DNA of 47,259 nucleotides from RGIG7378 sp964500525 (GTDB taxonomy: Bacteria; Bacillota; Clostridia; RGIG7378). The DNA is taken from contig CAZCOE010000048.1 of NCBI GenBank assembly GCA_964500525.1, forward strand, positions 1 through 47,259, read 5' to 3'. The notes under the pieces are model-generated. The model was not told the DNA's origin and did no database searches. It saw only the letters and a program-made list of their open reading frames with translations. This document shows positions 7,211 to 13,587 of this stretch, piece by piece. The translations under genes were made by a program, and so were the position numbers. Position 1 is the first letter of the stretch. Each line of letters begins with the position of its first letter.

Positions 7211-8605
7211 ATGAGGACCAGGATTATCTGTCTGCTGGCATTGCTGGGTTTGGCCCTGTGCCTTACAGCCTGCGGAGGGGACGTGACCAACACAACTGAC
7301 GGAACTCCCACTCCCAATACAACAGGGGGCGCAACCACAGACGCTGCACAGGGAGAATCAACAGCCACTCCAAGTCCCACAGAGCCTCCATACGTGGGAG
7401 GCCCATCGGATGTTCCTAGGGTTATGGTGAACAAGCTGATTGCCTATGACCAATACTTCGTCAGCGGATATTGCGGACAAGGCGCCACAGTTACTGCAGC
7501 AGGGGGCGAGGAGTCAGTAACAGTCAATTCGGATAACGGTTGCTTTGCATTGGTAGTACCTGTGAAGTCCGGAGTAGAGTACCAATTGTCAATAACAGCC
7601 ACAGACCCCGGCAAAGACCCCTCTCAGGCTGTTGCCCTGCAGGCGGCCGGCGGATCCAAGGGCGTGGAATATATTCCGGACTATGGAGACACGTCAGTTG
7701 TCCTGGGCAATGGATATCAATGCTACTTCCAGGCATGCATCAATGACTATATGGGCAAGAACATAATCAGCCAGTCCGCAGCCACCAAGCTGACCAATGC
7801 AGTTGCCAATAAAATAGCCAAGATTTCTGCCAAGGTTATCATGGTTGTGGTCCCGGATCCATCTACCGTATACAGTGAGAACGTTCCATCCAAGTATACA
7901 CCTGCTGATGAGACATTCAGAGAGCAGTTTGACGCAGCGGTTGCAGCAGGCGGCATGACGGTATTGGATCTGACAGATGTTCTCACAGCACACAAGTACG
8001 ACGAATTCAAAATCTATCAGAAAACCGACTCCCACTGGTCACAGTACGGCGCATATCTGGGGTATTGCGAAATTATGAATCTGATTGCCAAGGACTTCCC
8101 GGATGCGGCACCTCGCACCAACGGGGAGATAACCTTTGAGAACAGATGGGTGCTGGGAGGCGACATGGCCTACTATCTGGATATTATGGCAAATGACTTT
8201 GAACACTGGACTGTAGGCTCCAACAAGCCCTATGACAGCATTGCCAAGTACAACCTGATGCCGGAGTTTACCAACTTCGCCAAGTACAACATGGATATGC
8301 CCACCAAATCCACACTGTATTGGGACAACTCCTGCAGGAGCTATTTTGACGAAGTATCGGATAAGCACACTGTCACCAACAACAAAGCAAAGGGCAATCT
8401 GCCCACGGCATATGTTTTGAGGGACTCCTTCTCAAACCAGATGTACGACATGCTCAACGAGAGATTCTCCAAGATAAGATATGCCAGCCTCTGGTCCTAC
8501 GGCATTAATACAAGAACCATCAACAAGGAAAAACCGGACTATGTAATCATCATCTGCAACGAGAGAGTTCTGGGCGATGTGGTATATCAGTTCAGTTCCA
8601 AGTGA
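7211..8605 (+). CDS. Lipoprotein with AlgX/AlgJ-like (DHHW) SGNH-hydrolase fold
   Basis: A 464-residue lipoprotein: signal peptide and lipobox (LALCLTACGG, Cys21), then a Thr/Pro-rich linker (about 25-60), then a large domain. The segment KTDSHWSQYGAY (about residues 271-282) and the later VLRDSFSNQM (about 401-410) match the Asp-x-His and Asp-Ser parts of the active site in SGNH-like proteins of the AlgX/AlgJ group, which act in O-acetylation of extracellular polysaccharides; clostridial relatives are called DHHW proteins. An acetyl transfer or esterase role at the cell surface is therefore likely but unproven. RBS GGAGG; it follows the smaller lipoprotein gene by 8 bases. Its stop codon lies in the first AGTGA of repeat R2. 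Confidence 0.8.
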   Translation: MRTRIICLLALLGLALCLTACGGDVTNTTDGTPTPNTTGGATTDAAQGESTATPSPTEPPYVGGPSDVPRVMVNKLIAYDQYFVSGYCGQGATVTAAGGEESVTVNSDNGCFALVVPVKSGVEYQLSITATDPGKDPSQAVALQAAGGSKGVEYIPDYGDTSVVLGNGYQCYFQACINDYMGKNIISQSAATKLTNAVANKIAKISAKVIMVVVPDPSTVYSENVPSKYTPADETFREQFDAAVAAGGMTVLDLTDVLTAHKYDEFKIYQKTDSHWSQYGAYLGYCEIMNLIAKDFPDAAPRTNGEITFENRWVLGGDMAYYLDIMANDFEHWTVGSNKPYDSIAKYNLMPEFTNFAKYNMDMPTKSTLYWDNSCRSYFDEVSDKHTVTNNKAKGNLPTAYVLRDSFSNQMYDMLNERFSKIRYASLWSYGINTRTINKEKPDYVIIICNERVLGDVVYQFSSK

Positions 8606-8900
8606 GGCGAAGCCAGCGAAGCATAGATGCTTCGCAGTGAATGGTGAATAGTGAAGAGTGAAGAGTTTCTTCCCATGTTCCAGAGATCGAAGGATAAAGC
8701 GGGGCACGGGCGAGGCAAAGCCTCCCAGTGAATAGTGAATAGTGAAGAGTGAAGAGTTCTGGTCCCCATGATCCAGAGATCGAATGATGAAGCAGTGCCC
8801 TAAGAACCCGAAGAGGAGTGTTCCCCAGCGAAGCATAGCTTCGCAGTGAATGGGGGAGTAGTGAAGAGTGAAAAACTCAGGTCCCTATGCTCCCATGATC
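8600..8900. repeat. Composite intergenic repeat R2
   Basis: The element starts at the AAGTGA that ends the upstream gene. It contains three arrays of 7-base units (GTGAATA/GTGAAGA, near 8635-8667, 8730-8757, 8844-8875), hairpins of the GCGAAGC...GCTTCGC type (8609-8635 and 8825-8843), two copies of an ATCCAGAGATCGAA-like block (near 8680 and 8770) and a CCCTAAGAACCCGAAG block (8798-8813) shared with R1. Bases 8761-8794 are the inverse of 30436-30470 in R5. No coding gene is seen between 8606 and 9028. Confidence 0.85.
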
Positions 8901-8958
8901 GATGGGTCATATTTACGAAAAAACGCTTCAAAAGAGAACAAAAAAGCCCTTGAGCACC

Positions 8959-8987
8959 TTGACCTCCAGGGCAAAATGAAATAGAAT
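8959..8987 (+). promoter_or_regulatory. Promoter of the UPF0200-like kinase gene
   Basis: TTGACC, 17 bases, TAGAAT, 41 bases before the start codon and just right of repeat R2. Confidence 0.75.
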
Positions 8988-9028
8988 TTGCTCTAATTGG
9001 ATTTGTTTTACCAACAGGAGGATTTACC

Positions 9029-9583
9029 ATGATTATTGCAGCAGTAGGCAAGAACGCCACCGGCAAAGACTATTTTTTGGAGTACATAGCTAAACAGCAC
9101 AACTTGCCCATGTTCTCCGTGGGAGACATCGTCAGAGAGCTGGCTGCCAAGGATGGCCTGGAGCTTACCAGAGACAACCTGCATGCCACATCTGCCAAGT
9201 ACATGACTGCATATGGTCAGGACTTCTTCCCCAAGCAGCTGATTAAGAAAATTCAGGAGTCCAACATGGAGACCGTTTTGGTTTCCGGCATCCGCCCCTA
9301 TTCCGACGTGGTAACCTTCAAGGAGGCCTTCGGTGACGACTTTGTACTTATCGACGTGAGGATTTCCTCGGATGAGGAGAGATACAGGAGAATGCAGGTC
9401 CGCGCATCGGCCCGGGATCCCCAGACATATGAGCAATTCCAGACACAGGACAGAGATGAAGAGGAGCAGTTCCACACATCTCAGACAGAGGCCATGGCCG
9501 ACTACGTCATCTACAACGACGGCAGCGCCGACGAGTACCTGGCTCAGGCTGAGAAGTTCTACCAGGAGCATATCAAGAAGTAA
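9029..9583 (+). CDS. P-loop nucleotide kinase-like protein (UPF0200/dephospho-CoA-kinase-like)
   Basis: A 184-residue soluble P-loop protein. The N terminus IIAAVGKNATGKDYFLEYIA holds a Walker A motif (GKNATGKD, about 7-14). The following FSVGDIVRELAAKDGLELTRDNL and the central VLVSGIRPYSDVVTFKEAFGDDFVLIDV strongly recall the UPF0200 family, best known from archaea, and more loosely dephospho-CoA and adenylate kinases. A basic lid-like stretch (YRRMQVRASARDPQT) follows, then the conserved QDRDEEEQF. The substrate is not known. The gene is isolated: repeat R2 and its own promoter on the left, a bidirectional terminator on the right. RBS AGGAGG. Confidence 0.8.
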   Translation: MIIAAVGKNATGKDYFLEYIAKQHNLPMFSVGDIVRELAAKDGLELTRDNLHATSAKYMTAYGQDFFPKQLIKKIQESNMETVLVSGIRPYSDVVTFKEAFGDDFVLIDVRISSDEERYRRMQVRASARDPQTYEQFQTQDRDEEEQFHTSQTEAMADYVIYNDGSADEYLAQAEKFYQEHIKK

Positions 9584-9616
9584 CGGTCCCTGCCCATATT
9601 TCATAGAATCAAAACA

Positions 9617-9653
9617 AAATCCGCTCCCTGATATAATGAGGAACGGATTTTTT
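9617..9653. terminator. Bidirectional terminator between the kinase-like gene and cysE
   Basis: Stem AAATCCG / CGGATTT, extended by TCC / GGA after a one-base internal loop, followed by a T run on the plus strand and an A-rich flank that gives T on the minus strand. It can serve both convergent genes. Confidence 0.75.
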
Positions 9654-9680
9654 ATGTATCGATGTGAGGAAAATTCGGCC

Positions 9681-10208
9681 TTAGTAACGCACGTTGGCAG
9701 GCATACGGATGGTGGCGGGGATGCCAATGGCGGTAGCTCCCGGAGGAACGTCCCTGACAACCACAGCCCCTGCAGCAATCTTGGCACCGCTGCCAATGGT
9801 TACGGAACCCAGTATTTTAGCTCCGGCGCCTACCATAATGTTGTCTCCCAATGTGGGATGACGCTTGCCCTTTTCCTTGCCTGTGCCTCCCAGGGTGGCA
9901 CCCTGGTAAATGACGCAATTGTTGCCGATAATGGTGGTCTCACCGATAACCACTCCGGTGCCGTGGTCTATAAACAGACAGTCGCCAATCTGGGCACCCG
10001 GGTGAATCTCCACGCCGGTAAGGCGCTTGGTCCGCTCGGACAGGTACCGGGCCAGAAATGTGTGCTTGTGCTTGAACAGCCAATGTGAAACCCGGTGCCG
10101 CCTCACAGCCCTATAGCCGGGATACAGCATGAGTATCTCAGGGGCGCTGCCTGCAGCAGGGTCGTTGGCTCGTATAAATGCTATTTCTCTCTTTAATCTG
10201 TCGAACAT
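9681..10208 (-). CDS. cysE: Serine O-acetyltransferase
   Basis: A 175-residue left-handed parallel beta-helix enzyme that makes O-acetylserine from serine and acetyl-CoA. The hexapeptide repeats run from about residue 65 to 150 (GVEIHPGAQIGDCLFIDHGT, GVVIGETTIIGNN, HPTLGDNIMVGAGAKILGS), with the catalytic His in FIDHGTG (about 81) and the glycine-rich GGTGKEKGKRHPT loop. It is the short form without the long N-terminal helical domain of enterobacterial CysE, as usual in Firmicutes. It lies 66 bases downstream of cysK, so the pair forms a complete cysteine synthesis unit. RBS GGGAG. Confidence 0.94.
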   Translation of the reverse strand: MFDRLKREIAFIRANDPAAGSAPEILMLYPGYRAVRRHRVSHWLFKHKHTFLARYLSERTKRLTGVEIHPGAQIGDCLFIDHGTGVVIGETTIIGNNCVIYQGATLGGTGKEKGKRHPTLGDNIMVGAGAKILGSVTIGSGAKIAAGAVVVRDVPPGATAIGIPATIRMPANVRY

Positions 10209-10274
10209 TGTGGTCTCCCAGAGGTGTTATCTTATGGTATGTGGTCCCTAGAGTAAGTGTTAATCCGTCCTGCA

Positions 10275-11195
10275 CTATGCCCAAGGGCAACAGGACAGAT
10301 ATCGGTCGCCGGAGTCCGGCAATATAACTACCACTGTTCCATTCCGCAAATCCGGGTCCCCAGCCATAGCCAGCGCTGCGGAAAGTGCGGCGCCGGAAGA
10401 AATACCTGCGAATATTCCCTCACATGTGCACAGCTCCCTGGTCAGCTCCATAGATTCCTGATCTGTGGCTGTAGTTATGTAATCTATTACTGTTTTATCC
10501 AGTATTTCCGGAACAAAGTTGGCTCCAATACCCTGTATGCCGTGGGCGCCTGCCCAACCCTGGGTCAGCAGGGGAGATGACGCAGGCTCAACGCCTACAA
10601 TCCGCACCTGGGGCCGGCGGCTCTTGAGATAGCGGCCCACGCCACTGATGGTGCCGCCTGTGCCGATGCCGGCTACGCAGGCATCCACGCTGCCCCCGGT
10701 CTGCTCAAATATTTCCGGACCGGTGGTCAGCATATGGGCCGCCACGTTGGCAGGGTTGGTGAACTGTCCTGCCAACACGCAGCCGACGTTGTCGGCTACG
10801 TATTGCTGCGCCCTGGCTACTGCTCCGGCCATACCCTCTGAGCCGGGGGTAAGTACCACCTCAGCGCCGTATGCAGCTATCAGGTTGCGGCGCTCCGCAG
10901 ACATTGTGTCGGGCATGAATATTCGGGCCCGATAGCCCCAGGCCGCAGCAACGGCGGCCAGGCCGATGCCGGTGTTGCCCGAGGTGGGCTCTACGATGGT
11001 GCCGCCGGGCAACAGTCGGCCCGTGTCTATGGCGTCCAATACTATCTGACGGGCAACCCGGTCCTTGGCGCTGCCCGTGGGGTTGCACATTTCCAGCTTT
11101 GCAAACAGCTTGAAATTGAGGCCATATTTGGTCTCAATGTTGCTAAGGCGCACCAAAGGTGTGTTCCCGATCAGTTCAACTATGGATTTGGCCAT
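10275..11195 (-). CDS. cysK: Cysteine synthase (O-acetylserine sulfhydrylase)
   Basis: A 306-residue PLP enzyme combining O-acetylserine with sulfide to give cysteine. PLP-binding Lys44 is in NPTGSAKDR, the substrate loop TSGNTG is at 71-76, and the phosphate-binding GTGGT loop at about 178-182. Length and order match the family. It is followed by cysE. Upstream, only 39 bases separate it from the J-domain gene on the same strand and I find no promoter, T-box or S-box there, so it may be read from the promoter at 13344-13372. The RBS (GGAAG) is modest. Confidence 0.95.
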   Translation of the reverse strand: MAKSIVELIGNTPLVRLSNIETKYGLNFKLFAKLEMCNPTGSAKDRVARQIVLDAIDTGRLLPGGTIVEPTSGNTGIGLAAVAAAWGYRARIFMPDTMSAERRNLIAAYGAEVVLTPGSEGMAGAVARAQQYVADNVGCVLAGQFTNPANVAAHMLTTGPEIFEQTGGSVDACVAGIGTGGTISGVGRYLKSRRPQVRIVGVEPASSPLLTQGWAGAHGIQGIGANFVPEILDKTVIDYITTATDQESMELTRELCTCEGIFAGISSGAALSAALAMAGDPDLRNGTVVVILPDSGDRYLSCCPWA

Positions 11196-11234
11196 AAATT
11201 GCGGCTTCCAATCTCTGTAAATGTTTTGCAGTTA

Positions 11235-12041
11235 TTATATTCTGCGGTAGATGCCATTGCAACCGCAGCAGCCATTACAGAAACAGCCTGCCAGGTTAAG
11301 TAGGGCATTAATGAGGATAAGTCGCACACAGAAATTATTCAATATTCCCGGACGGGAATATGTGCTGCCTGTAGAGGTATATCTGGTGCCGGTTCTATAT
11401 AGGGATTCGGAGAATTCCGCATAGGTTGTATTTGAGGGCTCTGCGTCCACTGCAGCCTTGGCCATTTCCCGGGCCTTGGACATATTGCCCATGCCGGTAT
11501 AGGCCAGAGCGCACAGATAGTACCACCTGGCGGAGCGGTCTGAGCTTTGAGACAGGCTGTACAGGGCGTCCTGGAATCTGCGCTGGTTAATATAGTCCAC
11601 AGCCTCCGACATGTATCGGTCGTCGGAACTGCTGTGCTCCGGATGCAGGTTGTAGTTGTTGTAGCCACTGGAGCTGTAGAAGCCAAAGGGGCCGTAGTAG
11701 GTATATGTGTATCTTTCGGAGTTGTTGTATCCTCCGGAGCTGCTGTATCCTCCCGGATTGCTGTATCCGCCGTAGGTGCCATAGGGGTTGCTGCCATAGG
11801 TGCCGTAGGGGTTGCTGCCCTGAGAACCGTTGGGATTATAGGATGCCTTGCCCTGCCTGATGTCCATAATCAGGTTATAGGCCTGCTGAATCTCTACGAA
11901 TTTGGCCTGTATTTCCTCTATATTCGGGGCACCGATGTTCATGTCGGGATGGTACTTCTTGGCCAGGGTTTTGTAGGCCTTCTTCACCTCTTCGTCGGAT
12001 GCGTTGGGGGATACTCCCAGAATCTTGTAGGGATCGTTCAT
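11235..12041 (-). CDS. J-domain protein with Gly/Tyr/Asn-rich linker and TPR-like region
   Basis: A 268-residue DnaJ-type co-chaperone candidate. The N-terminal J domain (about 1-65) carries the HPD motif (KKYHPDMN), required to stimulate DnaK ATPase. Residues about 70-125 are low complexity, rich in Gly, Tyr, Asn and Ser, with repeats of SNPYGTYG and GGYS. A helical segment follows (about 140-215), with repeat-like spacing (FQDALYSLSQS, WYYLCALAYTGMGNMSKAREMA) as in a TPR, and the C terminus is hydrophobic and Cys-rich (CFCNGCCGCNG). It has no DnaJ zinc-finger domain, so it is not the general DnaJ. Its ATG overlaps the DUF5685 stop (ATGA), preceded by AAGGAGG. Confidence 0.88.
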   Translation of the reverse strand: MNDPYKILGVSPNASDEEVKKAYKTLAKKYHPDMNIGAPNIEEIQAKFVEIQQAYNLIMDIRQGKASYNPNGSQGSNPYGTYGSNPYGTYGGYSNPGGYSSSGGYNNSERYTYTYYGPFGFYSSSGYNNYNLHPEHSSSDDRYMSEAVDYINQRRFQDALYSLSQSSDRSARWYYLCALAYTGMGNMSKAREMAKAAVDAEPSNTTYAEFSESLYRTGTRYTSTGSTYSRPGILNNFCVRLILINALLNLAGCFCNGCCGCNGIYRRI

Positions 12042-12898
12042 CAGCGAACCTCCTTGTCCTTGCCCTTGGCGGCCTCGTGTTCACGACGGGCATTAATCTG
12101 ATCATAGCGAATCCACACTCCTGAGTAAAGTATATTCCGCAATATGTCGGAATACTCCACCAGAGGCAGCCGTTCAAAGGCAGCTGCGCATTCTGCCAGA
12201 TCTGCTGTGAGTATGGCGGTTGCCTTGTCCCGGAAGGTATCAGGATCGTAGTCCCGGGCAAAGGGGTTGTAGTTGCCCTTGCGCAGGTCCTTGTCAATAT
12301 CGTCGTAGGCGTCCATCAGGTATACGTACTTGCCCAGGTAATTGCCCATGGCCCGCAGTGTGGGAGCCCATTCGTCCTCCCGATAGACCATCAGCTCTGC
12401 CATCATGGTGCCGGTAAGGGAGGCAACAGACTCAGGGTCTTGGCTGCCATCGGACTCCAATTTGCCCAGGTTGGCGATATAGTCCCGGACGGCTTGTCCC
12501 TGTCTGGGCCATTTCTCTGTAACTGCGGCAGCCTTGCGGGCCAACAAGCCGCTCTCCATCCTGTAGATGATGCTGTGTTCGTCCTGCCAATGATCTCTGC
12601 ATTGGTAATAGGCCAACAGAATAGTCATGTCAGCAGCGTAGTCCACGTATTTGTTAAGGGATCTCTGGGGGGATTTCACCGGGTGCAGCAGGCAGCGCTT
12701 GTCCACAGGAGGTGTTTCCTCGTCGTACAAGTCAGTAAGCAGCATGGCCACAAACACCATGTCGTAGTTCAGAGTAACCTTGCCGGACAGGCCGTAGCGC
12801 TTGCCCAGTGAGGAGCAGATGCCGCAATAGTAACTGCGGTACATATTGTAGTCCTTGATCTTTAACTCGGACTCATTTACAACAACGTATCCAAACAT
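12041..12898 (-). CDS. DUF5685 family protein
   Basis: A 285-residue protein starting MFGYVVVNESELKIKDYNMYRSYYCGICSSLG, the characteristic opening of DUF5685, so the start is at 12898 although the frame is open much further upstream. The pattern YYCGIC (about residues 25-30), the conserved CLLHPVKSP and the acidic YLMDAYDDIDKDLRKGNYNPF (about 195-215) look like a buried metal or ligand site in an all-helical protein, somewhat reminiscent of helical prenyl-synthase-like folds. No activity is known to me. It is translationally coupled to the J-domain gene downstream and lies 4 bases after the zinc-ribbon membrane gene, an arrangement I associate with clostridial genomes. Confidence 0.85.
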   Translation of the reverse strand: MFGYVVVNESELKIKDYNMYRSYYCGICSSLGKRYGLSGKVTLNYDMVFVAMLLTDLYDEETPPVDKRCLLHPVKSPQRSLNKYVDYAADMTILLAYYQCRDHWQDEHSIIYRMESGLLARKAAAVTEKWPRQGQAVRDYIANLGKLESDGSQDPESVASLTGTMMAELMVYREDEWAPTLRAMGNYLGKYVYLMDAYDDIDKDLRKGNYNPFARDYDPDTFRDKATAILTADLAECAAAFERLPLVEYSDILRNILYSGVWIRYDQINARREHEAAKGKDKEVR

Positions 12899-12902
12899 AT
12901 TC

Positions 12903-13316
12903 TTAAGTTTTTGCGTCAAAGGAGTGACCGCACTGACGGCAGTGAACCTTGACCTTGCCCTTTCCTCTGGGAATGCGGAGCATGTTCTTGCATCCGGGGC
13001 AGCGGAAGAAGCGATATTCCTTGCGCTGTCTGAACATCTCCCTGCGTCCGGCAAAGGAGCGCTTGACCTTCTGTGCCCAGTTCCAATATGCGTAGTTTTC
13101 AGCTGCTCTCTTGGAAGTGTTGCGGGAGAAAATGCGAAATGTGTACCAAATGAACATGCCCCATACCAAAAGGGCCATGACAATATCAAATATTGGTCCA
13201 AAGGGCAGGAGGATCTGCAGGACAATCAGGACTATGATGGCAATCATCAAGGTCTTGTTGAGCAAATCATTGCCGCCGTATCTGCCGGCCATAAAGCGAG
13301 CGAGCTTTTCTCTCAT
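12903..13316 (-). CDS. Small membrane protein with C-terminal zinc ribbon
   Basis: A 137-residue protein, start chosen at 13316 because AGAGGTG precedes it and because the promoter at 13344-13372 rules out the longer frame. Two hydrophobic segments (about 21-40 and 44-63) are followed by a basic helical stretch (NWAQKVKRSFAGRREMFRQR) and a zinc ribbon with CPGC and CRQC pairs (about residues 108-130). It may recruit or regulate a partner at the membrane. It is first in the unit that continues with DUF5685 and the J-domain gene. Confidence 0.82.
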   Translation of the reverse strand: MREKLARFMAGRYGGNDLLNKTLMIAIIVLIVLQILLPFGPIFDIVMALLVWGMFIWYTFRIFSRNTSKRAAENYAYWNWAQKVKRSFAGRREMFRQRKEYRFFRCPGCKNMLRIPRGKGKVKVHCRQCGHSFDAKT

Positions 13317-13343
13317 GTAAAACACCTCTTGAGTAGTATATAG

Positions 13344-13372
13344 ATTGTATATTCCTATGCAGTTGAGGTCAA
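13344..13372 (-). promoter_or_regulatory. Promoter of the zinc-ribbon/DUF5685/J-domain operon
   Basis: Minus-strand TTGACC, 17 bases, TACAAT, about 28 bases upstream of the start at 13316. It could also serve cysK-cysE. Confidence 0.8.
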
Positions 13373-13521
13373 GAAGGCCTCTTTGGACACAAATATACAA
13401 TTCTCGTTTAAACTGAATGCTAACACATTGATAATATGATTATTATCCGGAGCAAATGCTCATAATCCGATAAACGGGCTGTGAAAGTTCTGCGGGCACA
13501 GGTCATGGATACATATCACTC

Positions 13522-13550
13522 TTCACTAAAGTCGGGGGCTGTTATATAAT
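13522..13550 (+). promoter_or_regulatory. Promoter of the class A PBP gene, -35 box within a short 7-base repeat
   Basis: TTCACT, 17 bases, TATAAT. The -35 hexamer lies in TCACTCTTCACTA, two units of the dispersed heptamer family. The match to TTGACA is 4 of 6. Confidence 0.6.
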
Positions 13551-13587
13551 TGCCCTGTGGCAATATCCTTATAAGAGGTTTTATTTA

